From positions 1 to 6,030 of the forward strand of contig JAAYSB010000117.1 in assembly GCA_012518475.1 (NCBI GenBank): a stretch of 6,030 nucleotides of DNA. Direction: 5' to 3'. The position numbers and the translations under genes were made by a program. Numbering within the stretch: the stretch's first letter is position 1; each line of letters starts with the position of its first letter. Shown piece by piece: positions 1 through 4,556 of the stretch. The notes below the pieces were generated by a model that did no database searches, had not been told where the DNA came from, and was given only the letters and a program-made list of their open reading frames with translations. This DNA comes from Intrasporangiaceae bacterium (lineage in GTDB: Bacteria > Actinomycetota > Actinomycetes > Actinomycetales > Dermatophilaceae).

Positions 1-68
1 GGCAACCCTTCGAAGGTCATCCCCGCACTGGTCTGCATGTCCCCAAGGCTACGACCACTGTGCGCGGC

Positions 69-74
69 TACGCT
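69..74 (+). promoter_or_regulatory. -10 hexamer, leaderless promoter candidate for nuoA
   Basis: TACGCT fits the actinobacterial -10 pattern TANNNT and lies exactly 6 nt before the GTG at 81, so transcription would start at or next to the start codon. The same hexamer-to-start distance occurs before three other genes here (starts at 2076, 3359 and 4025). No convincing -35 is visible. If real, it favours the GTG at 81 over the in-frame GTG at 60 as the nuoA start. Confidence 0.45.
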
Positions 75-80
75 GGCCAC

Positions 81-440
81 GTGTCCGCATACGTCATCAT
101 CGCGTCGGTGACCCTCGCCGGGGTGCTCCTGTTCGCGGTGGCGATGGCGGTCCGTTCCCTCGTGGCGCCGACGGTGGGGCGCGAGATCACGCTGACGACC
201 TACGAGTCCGGCGTGGACCCGGTGGGTGGGGGATGGGCGCAGACCCAGGTGCGCTACTTCGTGTACGCGTTCCTCTATGTCATCTTCGCCGTCGACGTCG
301 TCTATCTCTTCCCATGGGCGCTCGTGCTGCGGTCTCCGGACCTCGGGATGGCCTCGCTCGTCGAGATCGCCATCTTCATCGGCGTCATCGCGATCGGTCT
401 CGTGCACGCCGCCCGCCGAGGCCTGCTGAGGTGGGAGTGA
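81..440 (+). CDS. nuoA: NADH-quinone oxidoreductase subunit A (NuoA)
   Basis: Small membrane subunit of complex I, located in the cytoplasmic membrane next to NuoH and the quinone-site loops. The 119-residue product has three hydrophobic segments (about residues 2-25, 58-80 and 91-112). It also has the family signature YESGVDPVGGGW (residues 41-52) followed by RYFVYAFLYVIFAVDVVYLFPWA, where other NuoA proteins have a YECG...FDIE..FLYPWA-type sequence. An in-frame GTG at 60 would add seven residues. I prefer 81 because the residues before it look non-hydrophobic and a TANNNT hexamer sits 6 nt upstream; neither start has a good ribosome binding site. Oddity: of the two acidic positions in the FDIE motif (D79 and E81 in E. 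coli, from memory), the first is Ala70 and the second is Asp72. It ends 1 nt before nuoB, so the two are presumably cotranscribed and translationally coupled. Confidence 0.93.
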   Translation: MSAYVIIASVTLAGVLLFAVAMAVRSLVAPTVGREITLTTYESGVDPVGGGWAQTQVRYFVYAFLYVIFAVDVVYLFPWALVLRSPDLGMASLVEIAIFIGVIAIGLVHAARRGLLRWE

Positions 441-441
441 G

Positions 442-1038
442 ATGAAGACAGCATTGGGCATGCCCCGCGTCGGCGCCCCCTCCGTCGGCGTCGTCAGCGA
501 GCACGCGCCGACCCCGCTCAAGGTCGTCCTCAACTGGGGCCGGCGCTACTCGCTCTGGGTCTTCAACTTCGGGCTGGCCTGCTGCGCCATCGAGTTCATC
601 GCGGCATCTATGGCGCGCCACGACTTCATCCGACTCGGGGTCATCCCCTTCGCCCCCGGCCCGCGGCAGGCCGACCTCATGGTCGTCTCCGGCACGGTGA
701 CCGACAAGATGGCGCCTGCGATCCGCCGCCTCTACGACCAGATGCCCGAGCCGAAGTACGTCATCTCTTTCGGCGCCTGCTCCAACTCCGGTGGTCCGTA
801 CTGGGATTCGTACTCGGTGACGAAGGGTGTCGACACGATCATCCCCGTCGACGTCTATGTACCCGGTTGCCCGCCGCGGCCGGAGGCGCTGCTGCAGGGG
901 ATCATCCGGCTCCAGGAGAAGATCGCCGGCGAGCACACCGGCGACTCGATCCGCAGGCGGTATGCCGGGCACCGGTTGGCCACGTCCGCCGACCTCTCCC
1001 GGGGTCTGGTCGAGCCTCCGGACTCCGCCCCGGCCTGA
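442..1038 (+). CDS. nuoB: NADH-quinone oxidoreductase subunit B (NuoB)
   Basis: Peripheral-arm subunit that binds the terminal 4Fe-4S cluster N2, which hands electrons to quinone at the interface with NuoD and NuoH. The 198-residue product shows the whole family core: FGLACCAIEF with adjacent Cys47 and Cys48, GPRQADLMVVSGTVTDKM (residues 73-90), GACSNSGG with Cys113, and VPGCPPRPEALL with Cys143. All four N2 ligands are therefore present. The last 35 or so residues are a charged, low-conservation tail. The ATG follows the nuoA stop by 1 nt, and a GGGAG ribosome binding site (433-437) lies inside the end of nuoA. Unlike in a normal cluster, the next gene on this strand is not nuoC or nuoD. About 230 bp of palindromic non-coding DNA follow, then genes on the opposite strand. 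Confidence 0.97.
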   Translation: MKTALGMPRVGAPSVGVVSEHAPTPLKVVLNWGRRYSLWVFNFGLACCAIEFIAASMARHDFIRLGVIPFAPGPRQADLMVVSGTVTDKMAPAIRRLYDQMPEPKYVISFGACSNSGGPYWDSYSVTKGVDTIIPVDVYVPGCPPRPEALLQGIIRLQEKIAGEHTGDSIRRRYAGHRLATSADLSRGLVEPPDSAPA

Positions 1039-1113
1039 CTCGATCCGCCCCGCGCCGAGCCACCCTCCCAGCGCCGGGCCGGACCTCCCCGCTGTGCCGG
1101 TCCCAGACTGGTG

Positions 1114-1246
1114 TGTCGTTCACTCCCTCGGGTGTCGCCTACTCCTGGGGTCTGTCACCTACTCCGCTGTGTGTCGGCCATTGCCGACACACAGCGGAGT
1201 AGCCAACACGTGGCGGAGCAGGGGACATCGGACGGAATAGACGACA
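1114..1246. repeat. Phased palindromic array, 19-20 bp units in both orientations
   Basis: On the plus strand, units beginning TGTC start at 1114, 1133, 1153 and 1172 (spacing 19, 20, 19). Three of the four continue with a close relative of CTACTCC. On the minus strand, matching units start at 1246 (TGTCGTCTATTCC), 1227 (TGTCCCCTGCTCC), 1208 (TGTTGGCTACTCC) and 1189 (TGTCGGC). The two sets are mirror images about position 1180.5 to within 1 bp, and the innermost arms match perfectly over 20 bp. The consensus is roughly TGTCGCCTACTCCGC. The array lies between the converging 3' ends of nuoB and the minus-strand isomerase-family gene. It could be a dispersed palindromic element (REP/BIME-like), a non-autonomous transposon remnant, or a multi-site protein-binding region. 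The window does not distinguish these. Confidence 0.75.
1159..1202. terminator. Perfect 20-bp-stem hairpin, probable bidirectional terminator
   Basis: Arms 1159-1178 and 1183-1202 are exact reverse complements around the 4-nt loop CATT. The hairpin lies between nuoB, ending at 1038 on the plus strand, and the minus-strand gene ending at 1270, which is the right place for a terminator serving both. No T-tract follows on either strand, but actinobacterial terminators often lack one. It is also the core of the longer palindromic array, so termination may not be its only or original role. Confidence 0.6.
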
Positions 1247-1269
1247 CAGCGAAGGGCAGCGCTCCCGGG

Positions 1270-2076
1270 CTACTGAATGCCCTGCAGGATGAGGCGGCGC
1301 ACCGCACCCACCGCCTCGTCGGACCCTTCGATCGTCACACTGTCGACGTCTGCCCGGCCCCAGGCCCACAGGGCCAGCTCCTCGGCGGAGCCGGTGACGG
1401 TCCCGCTGACCTGTGCGCCCTCGGCTGCTCGCCGCGCGCGGGCCTGGTCGAACTCGTTGCCCGACTCCGGGCCCGTGCCGAACCAGGGCCCGACGTCGAC
1501 GAGCCAGCGGTCCCCGGTGTCCGAGGCGATGAGCTCGATCACTGCTGCGGTCTCGTCGGTGGCCCAGTCCGGTTGCCAGCCCCACATCACGTCGACGCAG
1601 TGGTCGACCGCTCCGGCCGCCACCTCGGGCGGGATGGGGGAGACATCGACCCCGGCGGCCTGCTCGGCGTCGACCCGGTGCATCGTCGCCTCGTAGGTCT
1701 GCATCCGCCGGGTGAAGCCGACCGTCTGCTCCGGAGGCCACCAGGACCAACGGACCTCGTCATCCCCGAGCTCGGTGAGCTGGGAGAGCAGCTGGAGGGT
1801 GGCGTGCTCGCGCAGGCCCAGCAGTCCGGCGGTGTCCTCCGGTCGGGGTGGTTTCGCCTCCTCGAGCCGCTCGCTGTCGTCGTCGGTCAGGGCCTCCTCC
1901 CGGAGGATCCCTGCCCAGAACAGGTGGACCTCGGTGAGGTGCCAGAGCAGGTCGTCGGCGGTCCAGCCCGGGCAGGACGGAACCGGTGCGGCCGGGTCGG
2001 TCGTGCTCAGGACCTCGGCGAAGCGGTCGGACTCGCGCTCGATAACCTCGAGCCGGTTGATCTCAGAGCGCCCCAT
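1270..2076 (-). CDS. Maleylpyruvate isomerase-family (DinB-fold) mycothiol-dependent protein
   Basis: The 268-residue protein has the two-domain layout of the actinobacterial maleylpyruvate isomerase family. The N-terminal DinB-like four-helix metal-binding domain contains SCPGWTADDLLWHL (residues 34-47, His46) and the QTYEATMHRVDAE segment (126-137, Glu129 and His133). The C-terminal domain contains GSAEELALWAWGR (229-241) and IEGSDEAV. His46, Glu129 and His133 match the H...E-x3-H zinc ligands of the characterised Corynebacterium isomerase, so metal binding is likely. Family members use, or are thought to use, mycothiol as a cofactor, but most have no known substrate, and nothing nearby (no gentisate pathway genes) supports the isomerase reaction itself. 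A detoxifying thiol-transfer role is equally possible. There is no clear ribosome binding site. A TACTGT hexamer 6 nt upstream of the ATG suggests a leaderless message, although the gene also lies only 40 bp downstream of another minus-strand gene. Confidence 0.88.
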   Translation of the reverse strand: MGRSEINRLEVIERESDRFAEVLSTTDPAAPVPSCPGWTADDLLWHLTEVHLFWAGILREEALTDDDSERLEEAKPPRPEDTAGLLGLREHATLQLLSQLTELGDDEVRWSWWPPEQTVGFTRRMQTYEATMHRVDAEQAAGVDVSPIPPEVAAGAVDHCVDVMWGWQPDWATDETAAVIELIASDTGDRWLVDVGPWFGTGPESGNEFDQARARRAAEGAQVSGTVTGSAEELALWAWGRADVDSVTIEGSDEAVGAVRRLILQGIQ

Positions 2077-2082
2077 GGACCG

Positions 2083-2088
2083 ACAGTA
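2083..2088 (-). promoter_or_regulatory. -10 hexamer, leaderless promoter candidate for the isomerase-family gene
   Basis: Read on the minus strand this is TACTGT, a TANNNT match ending exactly 6 nt before the ATG at 2076. There is no Shine-Dalgarno sequence in front of that ATG, which fits a leaderless transcript. A weak TTCCCG lies 17 bp further upstream, at 2106-2111, as a possible -35. The call rests on the spacing shared with three other genes in the window. Confidence 0.4.
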
Positions 2089-2116
2089 CTGCTGGCGTGG
2101 TTCTACGGGAAGGGGG

Positions 2117-2671
2117 TCAGACCGCCCTCAGTCGGGCTTCTCCCGGGACGCAGGGGACCAGTCCGCAGCGGCCATCCAGGAATCCTGTCCATCCATGGGG
2201 CGTCACGACGTAGACATCCCCGTCGGAGAGCTCGAGCAGCGCGGCCCTTCGCCAGGCGTCGCGGAACTGGCCCTCGGTCGCGGTCTGCACGACGTATCCC
2301 TCCCGACACACGACTGTGAACATGTAGATGCGGGAATCGGGGCCGAGTTGGTTGTACCTGGGAGAAGGGCCCAGAAGCTCCTCTGTGACCGTGCTCAGCT
2401 GGTCGGCGAGGGTGCCCTCCCGGTCGGCATCCGCGGCCCGGCGTGCAGTCCGACGCGATCGGTATCGGGCCCCCAGCTGGTAGCACGCCACCGGCTCAGG
2501 GGTTGGTGTCGCGATTCGTCGAACACCGAGGAGGTCCCTCCCGGAGTCGACCGCGGCGACGACGGTGCTACCGATCGAGGCTCGGCCCAGGGTGAGGATC
2601 TGGTCGAGCTGGCGAGCGGGATCCGTGAGGATCCAGGGCGTGGATTCGGGTGATCGTGTCATGCCGTCCAT
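2117..2671 (-). CDS. Hypothetical protein, 184 residues
   Basis: I do not recognise this protein. The product is soluble, with no signal peptide or membrane segment. It appears to have alternating strand and helix segments: a strand-like STVVAAVD (residues 35-42) and GVRRI, a basic helix RYRSRRTARRAADADRE (69-85), then RIYMFTVVCREGYVV (114-128), a helix FRDAWRRAALLEL and DVYVVTPHGWTGFL (152-165). Four cysteines (63, 122, 169, 174) are scattered rather than in a clear metal-binding pattern. The ATG at 2671 gives the longest form; an ATG at 2662 would drop three residues, and neither has a strong ribosome binding site. It is divergent from the gene at 2795, sharing a 123-bp intergenic region with paired DnaA boxes, and ends 40 bp before the isomerase-family gene, with which it may form a transcription unit. 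That it is a real gene is inferred from the uninterrupted frame, protein-like composition and compact fit between neighbours. Confidence 0.68.
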   Translation of the reverse strand: MDGMTRSPESTPWILTDPARQLDQILTLGRASIGSTVVAAVDSGRDLLGVRRIATPTPEPVACYQLGARYRSRRTARRAADADREGTLADQLSTVTEELLGPSPRYNQLGPDSRIYMFTVVCREGYVVQTATEGQFRDAWRRAALLELSDGDVYVVTPHGWTGFLDGRCGLVPCVPGEARLRAV

Positions 2672-2700
2672 CGTCTTCGGTGGCAGGTCAAGACCGCGTC

Positions 2701-2726
2701 AGTTATCCACATGCCTGTGGATAACT
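2701..2726. promoter_or_regulatory. Inverted pair of consensus DnaA boxes in a divergent intergenic region
   Basis: Two exact copies of the DnaA box TTATCCACA face each other: one on the plus strand at 2703-2711 and one on the minus strand at 2716-2724, separated by TGCC. The match extends to 11-bp perfect arms (2701-2711 and 2716-2726). The site lies 29 bp before the minus-strand start at 2671 and 68 bp before the plus-strand start at 2795, so it could control both genes. It may bind DnaA, or act as an operator for another protein. GATAAC occurs on both strands within the arms and could serve as a divergent -10, which is a weaker suggestion. Only two boxes and no AT-rich unwinding region are present, so it is not a complete origin. 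Confidence 0.65.
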
Positions 2727-2782
2727 CCTCAGCGCCGAGCGGTGCTGTGCCAGCCTGGAGATCCGGAATCGATCCCGCCTGC

Positions 2783-2788
2783 AGGAGG
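2783..2788 (+). promoter_or_regulatory. Strong ribosome binding site fixing the start at 2795
   Basis: AGGAGG is a full Shine-Dalgarno match 6 nt before the ATG at 2795. The reading frame is open further upstream to an ATG at 2711, but that ATG falls inside the DnaA-box palindrome and has no ribosome binding site, so 2795 is clearly the better start. Confidence 0.85.
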
Positions 2789-2794
2789 ACCCAC

Positions 2795-3340
2795 ATGGGC
2801 TACTCGACCACGTACATTGGACAACTGAAGGTCGAACCACCCCTCAACCAGGCCGAGACCGCCTGGTTGCGGGCGTACTGCGCTGCCGATCGGGGCGGCG
2901 CGGACCCGTACGACGTCCCGCTCAACCCTGGCGCGGACCACCTCCACACCCTCGATCGTCCGGGCGCGCTCCTGCTCACGGTCCAGGATCGCGAGGGGCG
3001 GTACTCCATCGGTCGCGACTGGCGGCCGACGGTAGAGGGCTGCCACCTGACGTGGGTGCGTGCTGAGAACTCGAACGACGCGGACCGCCAGATCGAGTAC
3101 CTCATCGAGCACTTCCTCGGCCCCCATGCTCGGGCTCGCCATTCGGAGCGGCCTGAGTTCGCAGAGTTCACATTCGACCACGTCGTGAGCGGATACGCGG
3201 CCGGTGAGGGCCCGGATGGGCGGTTCACGTTGATCCAGGTCGATCGAAACGAGGTCTGTGTGCGCGTCCTCACGGCGGGAATCGAGGACGCGTTCTGGGG
3301 AGCGGCCTCTGCCGACGAGCAAATTGACCAGGACGGTTGA
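2795..3340 (+). CDS. Conserved protein of unknown function, 181 residues, MGY-start family
   Basis: The function is unknown. The soluble 181-residue product starts MGYSTTYIGQLKVEPPLNQAE and contains DWRPTVEGCHLTW (residues 75-87), a helix EYLIEHFLGPHA (101-112) and the segment EFAEFTFDHVVSGY (121-134). From memory, this order (MGYTT.F.G, an LN.AE motif, a WxP...EGC-like centre, YLI.HFL and FTFDHV) matches a widespread uncharacterised family of actinobacteria and some other bacteria, with no assigned reaction. I could not verify this by search. The start is fixed by a perfect AGGAGG ribosome binding site. The gene is divergent from the unrecognised gene at 2671 across a DnaA-box palindrome. 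Its last codons overlap the predicted promoter of the downstream antitoxin, 18 bp away. Confidence 0.82.
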   Translation: MGYSTTYIGQLKVEPPLNQAETAWLRAYCAADRGGADPYDVPLNPGADHLHTLDRPGALLLTVQDREGRYSIGRDWRPTVEGCHLTWVRAENSNDADRQIEYLIEHFLGPHARARHSERPEFAEFTFDHVVSGYAAGEGPDGRFTLIQVDRNEVCVRVLTAGIEDAFWGAASADEQIDQDG

Positions 3341-3352
3341 CCAACCTAGTCT
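3324..3352 (+). promoter_or_regulatory. Promoter of the toxin-antitoxin pair
   Basis: TTGACC at 3324-3329 is a good -35, followed by a 17-bp spacer and the -10 hexamer TAGTCT at 3347-3352. The -10 ends 6 nt before the antitoxin ATG at 3359, giving a leaderless message, and no Shine-Dalgarno sequence precedes that ATG. This is the best complete promoter in the window. It starts inside the 3' end of the preceding gene, so the pair can be expressed on its own. Confidence 0.6.
3335..3346. promoter_or_regulatory. Candidate antitoxin autoregulatory operator
   Basis: GGTTG and CAACC form a perfect 5-bp inverted repeat around AC, lying in the spacer between the -35 and -10 elements. TTGACCA also occurs twice in direct orientation (3324-3330 and 3337-3343). 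Phd/YefM antitoxins repress their own operons by binding short palindromes over the promoter, so position and symmetry both fit. The repeat is short and could be chance. Confidence 0.4.
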
Positions 3353-3358
3353 GGCGGG

Positions 3359-3586
3359 ATGGAGACCGTGAAGGTTCAGCACGCGAAGACGCACCTGTCG
3401 GCGATCCTCGCCAGGGTGGAGCAGGGGGAGGAGTTCGTCATCTCCCGTGGGGACACCCCGGTGGCTCGGCTCGTGCCGATGACGCCGCGCCGTCGAGAAC
3501 TGGGCTTCGGTGCGTACACCCTCCCTAGCACGTTCTTCGACGACCTCCCGGATGAGGAGCTCGGCCTGTGGGGGGACGATGGCTGA
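3359..3586 (+). CDS. Phd/YefM-family antitoxin
   Basis: The 75-residue protein has the typical N-terminal DNA-binding dimer fold of Phd/YefM antitoxins: VKVQHAKTHLSAILARVEQGEEFVISRGDTPVARLVP (residues 4-40), covering the first strand, the helix and the GE.F.I.R.G.PVA.L hairpin. The C-terminal part (residues 52-75: AYTLPSTFFDDLPDEELGLW) is acidic and aromatic, as expected for the flexible segment that occupies and neutralises a PIN-domain toxin. It overlaps the toxin gene by 8 nt, the usual coupled arrangement with antitoxin first. The promoter and a possible operator lie directly upstream. An overlapping reading frame beginning at 3337 is a shadow. Partner specificity is inferred from the operon layout. 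Confidence 0.9.
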   Translation: METVKVQHAKTHLSAILARVEQGEEFVISRGDTPVARLVPMTPRRRELGFGAYTLPSTFFDDLPDEELGLWGDDG

Positions 3587-3971
3587 CCTGTTGCTCGACA
3601 GCCACGCGGTCATCTGGGCCATCAACGAGCCGGAACGACTGGGCGCATCCTCCCGGGAAGCACTTGTGGATCCCGGCAACAGAGTGATCGTCTCGGCGGC
3701 GAGCACCTGGGAGCTGACCACAAAGCACCGCCTGGGCAAGCTGCCCGGAGCCGGCGCCATGCTGGCGACCTTCCACGACTCTCTCGATCGCCTGGGGGCA
3801 GAGCGGCTGTCCATCAGCCACTCGCACGCTCGGCTGGCCGGCGGAATGGACTGGGAGCACAAGGATCCTTTCGATCGGGTGCTGGCTGCGCAGGCGATGA
3901 TCGAGTCGCTGATCCTGGTGACGCTGGACCAGGCGTTCGGCACCCTGGCCGGCCTCCGGACGCTCTGGTGA
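3579..3971 (+). CDS. VapC-family PIN-domain toxin (ribonuclease)
   Basis: The 130-residue PIN-domain protein is likely a magnesium-dependent endoribonuclease that inhibits translation when free of its antitoxin. The conserved acidic residues are all visible: Asp7 in LLLDSHAVIWA, Glu45 in ASTWELTTKHRLGKL, Asp96 and Asp99 in HKDPFDRVLAAQA, and Asp117 in LVTLDQAF. The HxDPFDR and S.WE...K...GKL features are those of the VapC group that pairs with Phd-type antitoxins rather than VapB. The start is the ATG at 3579, overlapping the antitoxin stop by 8 nt; the frame extends upstream to 3510, but that part lies in the antitoxin coding region. Length is normal for the family and nothing is missing, so it should be active. 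The RNA target cannot be read from the sequence. The next gene, nuoC, begins 53 bp downstream with no hairpin between them. Confidence 0.92.
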   Translation: MADLLLDSHAVIWAINEPERLGASSREALVDPGNRVIVSAASTWELTTKHRLGKLPGAGAMLATFHDSLDRLGAERLSISHSHARLAGGMDWEHKDPFDRVLAAQAMIESLILVTLDQAFGTLAGLRTLW

Positions 3972-4012
3972 GCCAGGGCGCCGATCTCCCGGGTTCCGCC
4001 GGTCCCGACGGA

Positions 4013-4018
4013 TAGGCT
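4013..4018 (+). promoter_or_regulatory. -10 hexamer, leaderless promoter candidate for nuoC
   Basis: TAGGCT fits TANNNT and lies exactly 6 nt before the GTG start at 4025. No ribosome binding site precedes that GTG and no convincing -35 is seen. The promoter would allow nuoC-H-I to be expressed although the accessory block and the hairpin after nuoB cut them off from nuoA. Read-through from the toxin-antitoxin promoter is the alternative source of transcript. Confidence 0.5.
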
Positions 4019-4024
4019 GCCACC

Positions 4025-4543
4025 GTGGCCGAGGACCTCACCCGCACCGTGGCGCGCGACCAGTGGCGCGCGCAGGTCGAGGCGGCGCTGGCGGAGGGGT
4101 TCACCTTCGTCGACTGGCTCACCGCGGTCGACCGGACGTATGAGGATGAGCCCGCCCTCGAGATCGTCACCCGACTGTTGCGGATCGAACCCGGCGACGT
4201 CCAGGGCGTCCGCCTCACGACGCGTGTCCCAGTGGGGGAGTCCATCGAGAGCCTCACCCCGGTCCGGCCCGGCTTCGCCTTCCACGAGCGCGAGACCTGC
4301 GAGATGTTCGGCCAGGACTTCGAGGGCTTCACCGACGACACGGGACTCGGGCTTCGTCCCCTGCTTCTTCCGGACGGCTTCGAGGGCACGCCGCTGCGCA
4401 AGGACTTCCAGCTCGCTGCAAGGGCAAGCAAGACCTGGCCCGGCGGCAAGGAGCCCGGTGAGGGCCACGACAGCATGAAGTCGCCGAGCCGACGACGGGT
4501 CCAGGCGCCAGGGGTGCCGCCACCGGAATGGGGTCCTCGATGA
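4025..4543 (+). CDS. nuoC: NADH-quinone oxidoreductase subunit C (NuoC)
   Basis: Subunit of the connecting module of the complex I peripheral arm; it has no redox centre and packs against NuoD and NuoI. The 172-residue protein has the family landmarks: FTFVDWLTAVDRT (residues 26-38), the central FHERETCEMFGQDFEGF (86-102, the equivalent of the W.ERE..DMFG signature) and RPLLLPDGFEGTPLRKDFQL (111-130). The tail (about 131-172) is charged and rich in proline. The GTG start is chosen for the TANNNT hexamer 6 nt upstream and because the domain begins near it. No fused NuoD domain follows, and no separate nuoD lies on either side: the next gene is nuoH, 13 bp away. GAGG at 4542-4545, overlapping the nuoC stop, may serve as the nuoH ribosome binding site. 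Confidence 0.93.
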   Translation: MAEDLTRTVARDQWRAQVEAALAEGFTFVDWLTAVDRTYEDEPALEIVTRLLRIEPGDVQGVRLTTRVPVGESIESLTPVRPGFAFHERETCEMFGQDFEGFTDDTGLGLRPLLLPDGFEGTPLRKDFQLAARASKTWPGGKEPGEGHDSMKSPSRRRVQAPGVPPPEWGPR

Positions 4544-4556
4544 GGCGGCGGCACTG

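Larger units (their letters stand above)
1039..4024. other. Accessory block splitting the nuo cluster
   Basis: This stretch of about 3 kb separates nuoB from nuoC, genes that are normally adjacent or separated only by another nuo gene. It holds a palindromic array, two minus-strand genes, a DnaA-box palindrome, a plus-strand gene of unknown function and a toxin-antitoxin pair, none with an evident role in complex I. No integrase, transposase, tRNA or target-site duplication is visible, so the mode of insertion is unknown. Base composition looks as GC-rich as the flanks, giving no clear sign of recent transfer. That it is an insertion is inferred from gene order. Confidence 0.6.

Noticed and set aside
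1..59. Possible start of a divergent minus-strand gene (ATG at 20, reading MTFEGL to the edge) and the palindrome CCTTCGAAGG at 7-16
   Set aside because: Only six codons are visible, with no clear ribosome binding site, and a 10-bp palindrome alone is weak. Too little sequence to support a feature.
385..972. A 195-codon minus-strand frame across nuoB
   Set aside because: It is antisense to a highly conserved gene, and its Arg/Asp-rich composition is typical of a reverse-frame shadow.
1114..1246. CRISPR array suggested by the regular 19-20 bp spacing
   Set aside because: There are no conserved repeats separated by unique 30-40 bp spacers. The units abut and are mirrored on both strands, which is not CRISPR architecture.
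1111..2319. A 402-codon plus-strand open frame opposite the isomerase-family gene
   Set aside because: It is a shadow of the minus-strand gene, whose conserved motifs are clear. It also begins inside the palindromic array and shows no family signature.
2701..2726. The DnaA-box palindrome as a replication origin or a terminator
   Set aside because: There are only two boxes and no AT-rich unwinding region, so it is not an origin. It lies between divergent starts, so it is not placed as a terminator.
1096..4006. Shared GCCGGTCCC at 1096-1104 and 3998-4006 near the two edges of the block, as a possible attachment or target-site duplication
   Set aside because: Nine bases of GC-rich sequence, with diverging flanks and no integrase or transposase; chance occurrence is likely.
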